Positions 21,698 to 33,793 of a DNA stretch of 49,823 bases are shown here, piece by piece (the first letter of the stretch is position 1; every line of letters starts with the position of its first letter). This stretch comes from Seminavis robusta (taxonomy: Eukaryota; Bacillariophyta; Bacillariophyceae; Naviculales; Naviculaceae). The stretch is taken from contig CAICTM010000758.1 of assembly GCA_903772945.1 (NCBI GenBank), positions 1 to 49,823 of the forward strand. Reading direction: 5' to 3'. The position numbers and the translations under genes are program-made. The notes under the pieces are model-generated. The model searched no databases and was not told the DNA's origin. It saw nothing but the letters and a program-made list of their open reading frames with translations.

Positions 21698-23061
21698 ATG
21701 GAGGAAGATCTTGCGTTTCTCGACAACGCATCAGCTGCCTATGAAGACATTGAAGTAAATGGGGCTCCCTGTGCGCCTCTGCCTTTTGACAGGCCGAAAA
21801 CTGGAAACGCGGAACGTGTGGATGCGCCAGTCTACAATCCCGTCACACACGACGTACTGGAAGTCTCCAACATTATTTACGAGAGACATGCCGATGGAAG
21901 ACCCCCTGACAGAGCCTACTGGGTCGGACGAAAACTCAAGAAGTGTATCTTTGGTGTCGTCAAGGAATGCACCATCTTACGCTTCCGGAACGACATGAAT
22001 GCTCCTTGGGAGGTCACCGCACAGAAGGCCGCCGTCAAAATCATGTCATGGCAAAAGATTAGAGATCTTCGTCACATCGAAGACCCACAAAAGGAGGTCG
22101 CTGCCATGCAGTACATCTCCAAGTCGGGCGGTCATCCCCATGTCATGGGCGTGCTGGACGTACTCCAAGATGACGAGTACTTGCTACTCTTTATGCCCTT
22201 TTGCTCATCGGGGGATCTCTTTGGGTTTGTTCAACAAGCGGGTCGCTTCCCCGAACCCATGGCCCGATACTGGTTCAAACAAATTCTAGAAGTGAGTTCT
22301 ACTGTTGTCGTCGTATTGCGAAAATGATTCGATCAATTTGGAAATCAGAGTCGAATCAGATTTCAATCAATGAACCGAAGCTGATCTCCACAACGGATTG
22401 CTGCAAGTGCAAACAATTTGGTTCACACGTGGCCGCTGTAATCTCATCCCTCCTTTCCTCTGCCCTCATCTCTTATCTAAATTGATTTTGAATTTTGCAG
22501 GGTCTCTCCCATCTTCAGCGAATGGGAGTATGTCATCGCGACATGTCCTTGGAGAATATCCTTGTAGATGAATATCGTACGTCGGTTGTCATTGACTTGG
22601 GTATGTGCTTAAGGGTGCCCTACGATGACGATGGCAAGGTCACCGACGTTTCTGCCGGGACGTTGCGTCGTCTCATAGGGCCCTTGATACCATGCGGAAA
22701 GCCCAATTACATCAGTCCCGAGATTTTTAAGAGCGAGGGTCCTTTCGATGGGTTCGCAATCGATCTTTGGGCTGCTGGAGTCATCTTGTTCATCATGCTC
22801 GTAGGACTGCCACCGTGGGAGTTTGCTGGAGAAGAAGACCCCCGATATCGAATGGTAGCACGAGGAGGTCTCGAGAGGATGCTGGAGAGCTGGAACAGAA
22901 CTGTCTCGGCACTGGCGACAGACCTGCTACAAAAGATGCTGCGGGAAGACCCAAGACAGAGATTGTCGCTCTGCGAGGTGAAGGACCATCCTTGGGTTCT
23001 CGGCGATGATTCAAATGCGGGATCATTTGGTGCGCCATCCAATGAAGGGTGGCGGGGTTAA
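21698..23061 (+). CDS. Atypical protein kinase, function unknown
   Basis: Two exons, 21698-22291 and 22501-23061, with a 209-nt GT-AG intron ending in TTTTGCAG, give 384 aa. The start is the first ATG in an open frame. It carries a complete protein kinase domain (about 75-365). Visible are AAVKIM with Lys114, the helix C glutamate region EDPQKEVAAMQYI, HRDMSLENIL with Asp212 and Asn217, DLG at 230-232 instead of DFG, CGKPNYISPE at 263-272 and DLWAAGVILFIMLVG. The Gly-rich loop is poorly conserved (RKLKKCIFGVVKEC). HPWV near the end is like CAMK-group kinases. All residues needed for catalysis seem present, so it is probably active. The first 70 residues are unique. Its subfamily and substrates cannot be told from sequence. 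Confidence 0.88.
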
Positions 23062-24106
23062 GGCTGAATTGATGAATGACCTTTACAGCCAAGCCAGCAC
23101 ATAGATCTTGTACACTGCGGGTTGTCCCCCCCTTTTTAATATTGGCCGGCCCGTGAGACGACGTGACGCGAGCGCGATCCCTTAGCCGAGAAGAATTGTC
23201 ATTTTACTTAGCAACAAAAGTGCAAAATCGGAGCGTTTTTGGGTACAAGTAGATAAAAATTCGTACAGAGCAGTGGCTTTCTTCATGTTCGCTACAGGTA
23301 CGGTAGGTAGCTAGCTACACCAGAAGCGGCGACAGGATATCTAATAGAATGAATCGTTTACTTGACGGCTACCGGTATCGATGAGTAGATTAATGAATTG
23401 GGACATCGGCGTCTTGCGCTGTCTCCTGAAAGAGGAAGCAGGAAGATTGATCATTCATACTCGCGGTCAAGGCAACGAAACTACCCCCACACGGCTGGTA
23501 GGAACAACTCTAGCTCTAGCTAGACAGCTTTAAAAAAAATGTTTTTTAGCATGGATCTACCCTGCCAGTCGGCTGTCGCTTGCCTATCCAACAACGAGGC
23601 AAAGCTGCCCTGCTTCATGGTTTCGTACGAGCTCGTACCGTTCGATTACCCTTCTTGAACCAAGCAGACCAACCAGCTACCGGTAGTACTCATCAGCTAC
23701 AAAAGATGCCAAACGTTCTCTGCTGCTGTCCTCACAGCTGTTGAATGGGGGTTGCTGTCCTTGCAGCTGGTTGAATGAGGACAATCTTGCTTCTTCGGAA
23801 CGAGTTTCGAGCCCAAATCAATGTAGCTTGTCCCGTCGAAGTACATCATTTCTTTGGGCCCATCACCGTCTCCATTGCATTGTCTGCACTTTTCAACGAC
23901 GAAGCCAAGAAACGCAGGAAGGACCACCACCCGGTGGATTTCCACGTTCTGTTTAACCGTGTTGACGCAGCTGTTGACAGGCGGTTTGATTAGGTAATGA
24001 GCTCAAATCTTTCGCATTCAGTTCCTTTCTTCTCGCTTCTTGTCATTGTTTGCCTTCGAACACAAACAACGGCTGGTCTATTTTGTATTGGAGAGGTGTT
24101 GTCACC
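23062..24106. other. Intergenic region upstream of CCT5
   Basis: About 1 kb with no supported gene. CTAG-rich words occur near 23305-23320 and 23508-23525, and ACCGGTA words near 23370 and 23680. A 72-codon frame at 23775-23993 begins with ATG about 110 bp upstream of CCT5. It could be an upstream reading frame in its leader or chance. Confidence 0.45.
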
Positions 24107-26009
24107 ATGTCTATGGTTTATGGTAAGTCTTTGTGGACGCAGTCCCTTTCTTGCTCCTGTTGTTGTTTTCTTACAATGTCCTCTCTCCCTTCCCAGATGA
24201 ATACGGCAGGCCCTTCATTATTTTGAAGGAGCAACAATCCAAAAATCGCGTGAAAGGGATTGAAGCCACAAAGGTGAGTCGAGTCAAGCTGCGGAGGGAG
24301 GGACGATTCGATATTGTGCTTATTACTCACATTTCTTACTTCTCTTCTCTTTATTAAACTGACAGTCGAATATTTTGGCAGCTCGTTCCATTTCTTCTGT
24401 GCTGCGGACATCTTTGGGCCCCAAAGGACTCGACAAACTGCTGGTATCTCCCGACGGCGACGTGACTATTACCAATGACGGGGCTACCATTCTACAAGAG
24501 ATCCAAGTGGATAGTCAAGTGGCCAAGCTAATGGTGGAATTAAGTGCGTCACAAGATGATGAAATTGGTGACGGTACCACAGGAGTAGTGGTCCTAGCTG
24601 GTGCTTTACTGGAACAAGCCGATCATCTCCTTAGAAAGGGCATTCATCCCATTCGTATTGCCGAAGGATTTGAAAGAGCCGCTGGAGTGGCCATGAAACG
24701 ATTGGAGGAAATTTCCGAAAAAATGGATATCAATTCCAACGATCATGAAGCGCTAGTGACAACCGCCATGACAACCCTCAGCTCCAAAATTGTGCAACAA
24801 AACAAACGAATGATGGCCGATATTGCTGTCAAGGCCGTACTCAATGTAGCCGATCTGGAACGCAACGATGTCAACTTTGAACGGATTCGAATGGAAGGTA
24901 AAACTGGAGGGTCTCTGGAGGAAACAACCATTGTCAACGGGTTGGTGATTGATAAGGAAATTTCTCACCCACAAATGGCCAAGGTAATTGAGAATGCCAA
25001 AATGTGCATTCTTACATGTCCCTTTGAGCCTCCAAAGCCAAAAACCAAACACAAGTTGGAAATCTCTTCCAAAGAAGCCTACGAAAAGTTGTACCAGAAT
25101 GAACAACAATACTTTCGAGATATGGTCCAAAAAGTCAAGGATTCCGGAGCCAACTTGGTGATTTGTCAGTGGGGATTCGATGATGAAGCCAATCATTTAC
25201 TGCTACAAAATCAACTACCTGCCGTTCGCTGGGTAGGCGGTGTGGAAATGGAACACATTGCAATGGCCACCGGAGGCAGGATTGTCCCTCGTTTTGAGGA
25301 CATTTCCGCATCCAAGCTGGGAACTGCTGGTCGTGTGAGAGAGATTAGCTTTGGAAACACCAGTGAGCGAATGCTTGTCATTGAAGACTGTGCCAGCTCC
25401 AGTGCTGTCACTGTCCTGGTTCGTGGAGGCAGCAAGATGCTCGTGGAGGAAGCCAAACGATCCTTGCACGATGCCATGTGTGTGGTCCGCAATCTCATTC
25501 GCGACAATCGTGTAGTGTATGGAGGAGGCGCTGCCGAACTTGCCTGTTCCTTGGCGGTCAGTGAGTATGCCGATACGGTGACAGGTGTGGATCAATATGC
25601 TATCAAAGCCTTTGCTGTAAGTGTTTCTTGGCTGCCAGACGTATTTGAATTCAATTGACTTTAGTGCTGGAACCCTGTCTGACGAAAGGTCTCGTTTGTT
25701 TTTGCGGCGGTTGGTGGAAAACAGGAAGCATTGGAGGACATTCCCTTGGCATTGGCAGAGAACTCGGGCCTGTCTCCCATTGAAGAAGTGGCAGCCGCCA
25801 AGGCACGTCAAGTGAAGGAAAATAGTCACTTGATTGGGCTTGGCCTGGACATAGAAGCCAACGAAGAAGGATTCCATTCTGCTGACATGAAGGAGCACGG
25901 TGTCTTTGAAACCCTTTGTGGTAAACAACAACAGCTCCAGTTGGCGGCACAGGTGGTCAAAATGATCTTGAAGATTGACGATGTCATCTCCATGGGCAGC
26001 TACCAGTAA
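24107..26009 (+). CDS. CCT5: Chaperonin CCT/TRiC subunit epsilon
   Basis: Four exons (24107-24122, 24197-24273, 24366-25616, 25725-26009) with GT-AG introns of 74, 92 and 108 nt give 542 aa, matching the family length. CCT is the cytosolic ring chaperonin that folds actin, tubulin and other proteins with ATP. Visible features are the epsilon-type N-terminus [21 protein letters not shown], then [22 protein letters not shown] and [21 protein letters not shown] (ATP site, catalytic Asp in GDGTT). [18 protein letters not shown] and [15 protein letters not shown] are epsilon-specific, and the C-terminal ATP-site segment [11 protein letters not shown] is present. The first exon encodes MSMVY plus one base and is placed by phase and start context (tcaccATGt). 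Confidence 0.96.
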
Positions 26010-27054
26010 ACATGCCAAGAACCAGAAATGAAGTTCACATCACATGTTGAGGCATGCAACATGAAAGGTTGGTGAAAATAATCAATTGTAGCAACGGCTC
26101 CAATGATAGACTCTAAGGATAGAACCAACTTGAACCAGGAATTATGGGTAGTATCAATAGAACTACATAGAGCTCATCGTAGAGTAGGATTTTGAGGCTT
26201 TGAGACTAAGTATCTATTTGAGTGACGCCCTGGAGCCCGTGAAAGTGTTGCTCATTGATTCCGTACCCGTACAGGCAGGCACCGGGTACGAGTTCCAGAG
26301 TGTGTGCATTACTAATACCGACAAGGCACAACACTAATAATGGAGCACCATGTCCACCAAGAACCGAAACCAGGCTCAGTACCATTGCTTGAGCGAGGAA
26401 GGCAAGAATCTTTGGCTAGTCAGAGCTGAAGAGCGCATTCGGGATTACAGCATGGCACTGGACGGTATAAGATACATGTAGCTGCAATTGTGGAATGCAC
26501 TGCAACCAGGGACACCCACCTCTCAGACCAACCTGACGTCCAGTGCAACCACCCATGCTACCGGTAGCTCTAGTAACTAAGCTAGTAGTAGTAACTAAGC
26601 TAGGTACTACCGGCAGCTAGCTAGTCAAGGCTGCCACTGGATAGCATTCCACCCTCACTTCCGCCAGCCATAGCGGCACTGGACCGGTATTGGTACCGGT
26701 ACCATACCAGTTGCAGCAGAATCGTCTCCAGTCTCCCGCTTGTTCCATCTGTTCCTCATCATCAGCCTGAGAGATCCGTTGATACGTTACAGTTGGACCT
26801 GAACGCACAGTATCACGTATCCCGTCGGTCGTGCGGCCTTGCGCCTTGCTTTGTTAGCAATTTCATTTGAATTCATTCGATTTCTGATGAAGGCGACACT
26901 CACTTAGCCCGATGACCGTTGATGGTCATTGGCTGGCACACGAAAGGATCCAGGGACAAATTTAAATCGTAGACAGCGAACACCAAATCAATAGAGGGAC
27001 ATAAACTCCAATCAGACAGCTTGGTAAAGGATAACAACAACAACAACAAGCAAC
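26010..27054. other. Intergenic region between CCT5 and the dehydratase gene
   Basis: About 1 kb without a supported gene. A cluster of CTAG and GGTACC/ACCGGT words lies at 26560-26710. The leader just before the next start codon contains a (CAA)-rich run at 27032-27054. Confidence 0.45.
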
Positions 27055-28209
27055 ATGTCGGAAGAGAATTACGTGCCCAAGAATATCCTCTTGACTGGAG
27101 GAGCTGGTGAGTTTTGGCGTTGATTTATCAAATGATGCGATGTCATGGATTCGGTGGGGTATCTAACCAACATTGATGTTTCGCGGCTATTAGGTTTCAT
27201 TGCTTCCCACGTCGCCATCTTGCTCTGCGAGAAGTACCCCGAATACAACGTCGTTGTCTACGATCGTCTTGACTATTGCGCATGCCTTGCCAACTTGGAT
27301 GGGATCAAGGAGTTGCCCAATTTCAAATTCATCAAGGGTGATATCTGCTCCGTCGACCTTGTCAGCTATGTCTTGAAGGAAGAGAAGATCGACACCATCC
27401 TTCACTTTGCCGCCCAGACCCATGTGGATAACTCTTTCGGTAACTCCATTGCCTTCACCCAATCCAACATCTATGGAACTCACGTCCTTCTGGAGTGTGC
27501 CAAGGTTTGCGATACCATCAAGCGATTTGTCCACGTCTCTACCGATGAGGTCTATGGAGAAGGAGAGGACTTTGAAACCGACCCCATGTCCGAGGAGCAC
27601 GTCTTGGAACCCACCAACCCCTACGCTGCAACCAAGGCAGGAGCTGAATTTCTTGTCAAGTCCTACTTCAGAAGTTTCAAGCTTCCCTGTTTGATCACCC
27701 GTGGAAACAACGTCTACGGTCCTCACCAATTCCCCGAAAAGCTCATCCCTAAATTCATCAATCAGCTTACTCGCGATATGCCTGTGACAATCCACGGCGA
27801 TGGTTCCAACACCCGCAACTTTTTGTATGTCAAGGATGTCGCCCGCGCCTTTGACTGCATCCTCCACAAGGGAACTCCTGGCCATGTCTACAACATTGGA
27901 GGTGACAATGAAATTGCCAACATTGAAGTCGCCAAGACTCTCCTCAAGATCTTGAAGAAAGATGGCGAAGAAGAATCCAAGTGGATCACACATGTCCACG
28001 ACCGCCAATTCAATGATTTGCGATACACCATCAACTCCAAGAAACTGCAAGAGCTTGGATGGAAGGAAGAAATGTCTTGGGAAGCTGGTCTCTCAGAGAC
28101 TGTCGAATGGTACCAAAAGTACACCAATCGCTATGGAAACATTGATGCCGCTCTTGTTGCCCACCCTCGTATGTTGAACGCTGAGCTCACCACTCGAGAT
28201 GGTCTCTAA
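27055..28209 (+). CDS. UDP/dTDP-glucose 4,6-dehydratase (RHM N-terminal type)
   Basis: Exon 1 (27055-27106) and exon 2 (27194-28209), with an 87-nt GT-AG intron, give a 355-aa extended short-chain dehydrogenase. These NAD-dependent enzymes turn UDP- or dTDP-glucose into the 4-keto-6-deoxy sugar, the first step towards rhamnose. Visible features are the dinucleotide motif TGGAGFIASH (residues 14-23) that spans the splice junction, HFAAQTHVDNSFGNS and VSTDEVYGE. The catalytic pair is Tyr161 and Lys165 in NPYAATKAGAE, followed by TRGNNVYGPHQFPEK and HGDGSNTRNFLYVKDVA. The sequence is closest, from memory, to the N-terminal half of plant rhamnose synthase. Here it stands alone, with no epimerase/reductase domain fused. 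UDP versus dTDP preference cannot be told. The leader has a CAA-repeat run. Confidence 0.93.
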
Positions 28210-29301
28210 AGTAATTCTACTACAATCAACAATGCGCCACCCCACTGTTAAACATCGAAGGCCAATTTTGATTGATGTAAAAAAGGAGTTGGAATTGGGT
28301 TTGTGCGGCAACAAATAGGTACCACAGTAGTACTGAATAAGTTAGATATGAATTACTTGTCATTGCTTGCTCTCGAATGGTTGTGACCTAGTTTAGTCGT
28401 TGGCACTTGAAAAGTCGTCGTCAAAATTGTGCTAAATGAAGATTCGGAAAGAAATGCCATTTATTGAGCGGGTAGTGCAGGCAAAGTGTTGGTTGCAACA
28501 CCGTAGTCGGGTCCATATCATTGTAGAAGAATGCGCACTGTTTGATTAGAGACAAACCCTGATCCTACGGAACCCAGTCTGGAATTCCACATCCTCTTTG
28601 CCTGGCTTCTGTAGATGGCTTCCCTGCTTTTGTGTTGGTTGCAACGTTGCAACGCCGTAGTCAGGTTTCAGATCATGATTCAAGTACCGATACTCGATGC
28701 CAACTCTTATAGTAGATGCAGGCCCTGTCCTAAGGAACCGACTACCAGGTACCAGGTACATAGTAGTCCGGAATTCCACCTCTTCGTTGCATAAGTCGCC
28801 GGCTGTAGATAACCTCCCTACTCTAAAACCCCCTAAAGTTTACATACATGTACATGTATTTGCTGATCCAAAGCTTCGCGCTTATTGGAACCATCCAATC
28901 TCATGGGAACTGCCGTGAAGCGATTTTTGAAAGTAGGCTATAAAATGAGCTGTAGTGTCGTTTGATGACATAAAATGAGAAAAATGAGAAAAATGATGCA
29001 AAATCTTTGAATAGCGCTAAGCAGACTGAACTTCAGAGGATTATTTTCAGATTTTAACCAAATGGAGAGTTTGCCAAGAATATTTTTAAAAAGCAAATCA
29101 TTTGCTCTGAGTACCGCTCACTCTCCTGCACGTTTCGTGCCGATGCAGCCAAAGGCAACCCTTTTGCCGGTCTCATCGTCAGCACCCAAGCATCTCTGCT
29201 CCCATCACTAACTAAGCTACCTGGTAGCTCGCTCCTCCCGACGCTGGAGGATTGAATGATTCTGTCTTTGTTGTGCTGTCTACTCACATCTGCTCCGCAT
29301 C
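28210..29301. other. Intergenic region with a diverged tandem duplication
   Basis: About 1.1 kb with no gene. It contains the two-copy repeat listed separately, a 16-bp perfect palindrome at 28844-28859 and a short AAAATGAG-type repeat near 28970-28996. The stretch before 29302 should hold the symplekin promoter. Confidence 0.5.
28486..28821. repeat. Diverged tandem duplication, two units
   Basis: Unit 1 (28486-28627) and unit 2 (28632-28821) share in order gtgttggttgcaac, cgtagtc.ggt, a ccctg.tccta.ggaacc block, agtc.ggaattccac, and ctgtagat..c..ccct. Unit 2 has about 50 extra bases. The function is unknown and it is probably old non-coding sequence. Confidence 0.7.
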
Positions 29302-32300
29302 ATGTCAATGCACCAAGAATCCTTGGAAGACACCTATGGTGCTTTTCAAGATGAGCAGCTCTCGGATGACGACAATGCCGCCCCCGAGATGCAATCCGAG
29401 GTCGAGGAAGGAGAGAATGAAGATCCATTGCAACTGGCCATTGATGATTTGGAAGGTCGTGTCATGTCAGCATTGAACGACTTCAAGCTGCATCTGGGTG
29501 TACGTTCCTCTTCAGCTCCTGGATCTCCAACTGTCCATGAAGAACTCCGCGAAATGTTGCAAAGCGTGTTGGAGGTTGCCGCACACACAGGCCCATCTGT
29601 TGCCCGTACTTACTACCAAGGAATTGGACAAGAAGGGATTGAGCTCAGCTGCGAAGAAGTCTACGAGAGATTGGTATCTGATTTGATTCTTCCAGTCGTT
29701 TTGGAAGAGACTCAAACCGACCCTATACCCGCCAAGCGAGTGGCTTGCTTGGAGTTCTTTCGGCATTTGTTCAAAGAGTGCCAAAAGTCAGGTAGTTGGA
29801 TGGACAGTACGACAACTGGACCACAGATGGGTCCTTATGGGGCTGGGGCATCGGGATCCCATTCCTCACATCATCCTAATGTGAACAATCCTGCCATTCG
29901 AGCGCAGCAAAAACGGCGATTCGGAAAGAAACTTGCCAGGGAAGGCGAAATTCTACGTTACTGGGTCCAGTAAGCAATCGCGAATACCTAAAGCACTCTC
30001 ATATCGGTGGTTTTATTTTCTCACACATTTTCTGTTCCATCCTTTATTAAAATAGAGCTTCCATATCCAGCCTTGTCGAAGGCGTTTTTACGTCCGAGGC
30101 TTCCGAAATGGCCGTTGCATCCCGAGGAATCATTGCAGCTTCCTCATCCCTTCGTCCTTGTTTGAAACACATTGCTCAGCGCATCAAAGACGCTGATGAT
30201 AGAGGAGCCAGTAAGCTGTTTTCTCCCATGATGAAAATGGTAGAAGGGGTATTGAAAAAATTGTTTCTTAGCAGCGCAGAAGAAACTGCCGGCTCTGGTG
30301 ATGGAATCAGGGGTGCAGCCCTCAAGTTTATGGAAATTCTAACGCTAGTCTGCTCGCGAAAGCCCCACGATCCATCCCAAAGACGCCGAAGTCAAGCTGT
30401 AAGCATCAGATTGGTCAAAGTGAAAAAGTGTGTTGGTGGACTTGGACCTTAATCGTTTCTTATTCATTCATGTCGCTCTCACAACCATCTTTTAGAACTC
30501 GGAGGAGTTTTCCTTGGAAGACCTTCCAGCTGGTCACCCTGTCATCACGAGGGAATCCCTGGAATCCATTGCAGAATACTCGTTTGCGATTTTTCGTGGT
30601 CTAACACTCCTGGGGGGACAAGCACGAATTGACGAAAATCTGCTTTCAGATATGCTGATGAGTGGTGGCGGTGGTTCTCCTTCTGCTCAGGTTGTCAGTA
30701 TCCTCAAACCGGCTGCCTTGGCTTATCTTGAAATAGAATCGTCCCTGCCTGGAAGTGAAGAAGAGTCGGCAGTGCAAATCAACGTAGACCGCAACAACAT
30801 TGAATTTGACTTTATGTTGTCACAGAAACCATACTCCCTGACGCTCAATGCAATGAGCGCTCTAGCATTGAATCGTCCCATGTTCTTCAAGGAATCAGCT
30901 CTTTGTTTGGCCCGAAGAGCAGTGCAACCTCCTGTGTTCATCGAAGGCGGAACGCTTTCAAAGTCGGGTGTTCTCGCAATTTCAGCCCACCTGAAAGCTG
31001 CGTGTCTTACACTTTTGCGAAATGCTTTGAGTGTTAGTGCCAAGGCATCAGATATATTGCATGAAGCGTCGAAAGCATGTGATATGGAGATGCAAGCAGA
31101 TAAGGCTCTTTCCATGGCGAAACAAGCCAATTCTTTGCGGACAGCTGGTCGTGCTGCGCGGAACCGTGCCAATATGATGTACACGTGGGAGGAAGGTGAC
31201 AAACGAAAGACGGAAACAGACGATGCTTTGGCGAAACTAAAGGAAGCCAAAAAGGCTCGAGGATTGGGGCACGGCATTCAGCTTCCCAAAAACATGGCAG
31301 AGGCGATTGACCTCGTATTTGCCAACCTACACAACCTGCCATCCAAAAAGCCCACGTCGACTGGGTCCAAGAATAGGAATGTCCCCGTCAACCTGGACTT
31401 TCTGGTGGATGCAATCCTAACGAATGGTGCATCATTGGCCCAAGAAGAGGGTCGTTGGTACGATCGTGATGGTGGTGCGGCATGGGAATTGAAGGGAGAC
31501 AACGACCACAAGTTTGAGTTGTCGACGAAATTTACAGAGTTGGTTTCGGGATCATCAGGAAACCAAAAGCCCAGGGAAACCTTCTTCAAGGACGCAGCTG
31601 CTTCTTCGGTCGACGCGTTGGGTAGAATTGCGACTCAGGCACTGAATTCCCGCTCGGCGTATCACGCTCAACTTGGGAATGAAATTGCTGCGAGGTTAGC
31701 ATGGACTCTACGAGGAACGAAACCTCCAGGCGCCACGGCTTTGTCCCAAGCACTCGTAGAAGAGAGCGTGGCAAGTCTCACCGACAAACAGGTGACTGCC
31801 AAAGAAAAGGAAGAACTTGGCGTGTTCATTGGGAGAGACTATCCCCTGGTCAGCTCGTGTCTTGCCTTGGATTTTGCAAACAACAAAGCTGATACGAAAC
31901 AGGATGTCAACAGGACACTTTCGAGCCATCTTCTTTCAGAGGCTTACGTGCAGGCTAGCATCGCGGACCAAGAGGGCGCACAAAACAAAAACTACCAGAC
32001 TTGCATGAATGCATTTGTTGCCAGTGTCGTTCGCGCTGGAAAGCTTGCTGATGACAAGCCAAGTGACGCCGATCGGAAGCAATCCGCAGCTCTTGCCTCA
32101 ACACAGTTGCAGGCTATGTGTCAAAACTTTCCAGAGATTTCGCCGTCGTCATTGCGAATGGTAGGCGGCCTGTGCGACATTATTGAAGTCACCAAGAAGG
32201 CATCCGACGCAGCAAGAAAGAACGCGAATCAAACCGTAGCAGCTTCTGCTGCATTGCATTCTGCAAAGGCTGCTGCCGAGAAGAGAGCCACAACTGTGCT

Positions 32301-33579
32301 GCTTACGCTTCGAGATATCGCGTTTTCTAGAAACAGCGTCGATGCCAGGCGAGGTGCAGTGGAGGCTGCTGTTATGATTGCTGCCGGGAGACTCCCATCG
32401 AGCCAAGCTATCGAAGACAAAGCACTCAAGCTCGTCATGAACGTGCTGTATCCAAAGAGCGAAATTCTTGGGACTCTGGTAACGGATGCTTCTATCAACG
32501 AGCTGAAAGAGTCTGCCAAAATCGCAGCTAGCAAACACGACGAGATTGCGACTGCGAACAACGCAAATGCAGAAAAGAACAAGGAGAAAGGCATCCTTGG
32601 AGACAACCCTTTAAGTGACCCTGAACGCGAATTCATGGATGTTGCAAAGAAGCCCGTGACGATTCTCATGGCGCTTTGTGTCCGAAAGCCAGACCTGATC
32701 AAAACGATGTTTGAAGTAAGCTGTACTCCCAAAGCTGATGCACTTCAAAAGACAGTTCGTGCAAACATGGCCAAAATGGCAAAGGCTGCAGCAGCCAAAC
32801 ATGGCGCGGCGGCGATAGCAAACAAGGTCGCCGCCATGACCGGCCCAGCGGAGTTGGCTTTGTTGTTGGCCTTTCTGGACAATCTCACGGATCAAAAGAC
32901 AATGAATCAGGAGTTCATTGATGCTTGTCATGAAATCCAGGCTGGCAAAGCGGGCGAGGATGGCAAGAAGGACCCACGTTTCTTGATTCCGGTGGTTGCA
33001 GCAATGAAACGCCAGGAACTAGTGGAGAAGCTTCCCGACTTTGTGGCCGCCGAAGACAAGATCTTTTTGGCCGCTTTGGAGAGAATGGGAGATCGTGTGG
33101 CTCGACAAGCGCTGCTGTATCGCGACGAGCCCGATGAAGAGAATCCATCACTCAAGGGGATGACACTCTGTGAGCAGTTGGTGTTCCTGCACAACCTTGA
33201 TTTTGCCGCGGCGGGTCTCCCGCAGAAACGATACCTCGACGCCATCAAGCACTGCCTGGACAATGATGAAATTTACAGCGACCGAGTGGTGATGTCTGCT
33301 CTTGATCACATGAGTGGCGTCTTTTTGGAAGGTGACAAAGGTTTGCCACTTGCTTACATGAGGACCATAATCTTGGTTTGTTCCAAACACGAGAGTCTGC
33401 ACTCTTTCATCACCAGCACTCTTCTGCCAAGGTTGGTGGAAGGAAAGATCTACACAGATCGCCGACAGTGGGAGGGTTGGATGCGCTGCGCCAAAATGCT
33501 CTCTCCGGACAGCCAGCAAGCAATCCAAAAGCTTCCCAAGGAACAGTACGAGCTGTACTGCGCCAGGTACACTAAATAA
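29302..33579 (+). CDS. SYMPK: Symplekin / Pta1-like mRNA 3'-end processing scaffold
   Basis: Three exons (29302-29969, 30056-30398, 30496-33579) with GT-AG introns of 86 and 97 nt give 1,364 aa. Symplekin is the scaffold of the cleavage and polyadenylation machinery, holding CPSF73/CPSF100 and CstF64 in the nucleus. The N-terminal part (about 45-400) is a HEAT-like helical array, with YWVQASISSLVEGVFTSE across the first splice and the conserved EDLPAGHPVITRESLESIAEYSF after the second. A charged, Ala/Lys-rich middle (about 530-1080) separates it from the C-terminal symplekin domain (about 1110-1364), which has RFLIPVVAAMKRQELVEKLP, LKGMTLCEQLVFLHNLD and ends KLPKEQYELYCARYTK. A glycine/histidine insert lies near residue 190. 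An AATAAA at 33748-33753 may direct its own polyadenylation. It is convergent with EMC7. Confidence 0.88.
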
Positions 33580-33793
33580 GAATCGAATTCATCACTCAGC
33601 TAATTATTCCAAATGATAGCTACTAGTAGGATCGGATCAATCATTTGAGCTGCTGGTATAGGTGGCAGAACGAAAGATGATTCAATCATTCCGACTTAAA
33701 ATGTGACGACGAGACAAGGATTCGTCTGCGGATGCATGGAACTAAATAATAAAGAAATAACCAAATAGCCAATATTGATTGTGCAGATTGTTT

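Noticed and set aside
23775..23993. 72-codon ATG frame upstream of CCT5
   Set aside because: Protein-like in places but short and without family motifs. It may be a leader reading frame or chance, so it was not listed as a gene.
25215..26018. 267-codon minus frame opposite CCT5
   Set aside because: Antisense shadow spanning a CCT5 intron, with no conserved sequence.
27190..28050. 286-codon minus frame opposite the dehydratase
   Set aside because: Antisense shadow. The plus strand encodes a complete, conserved enzyme.
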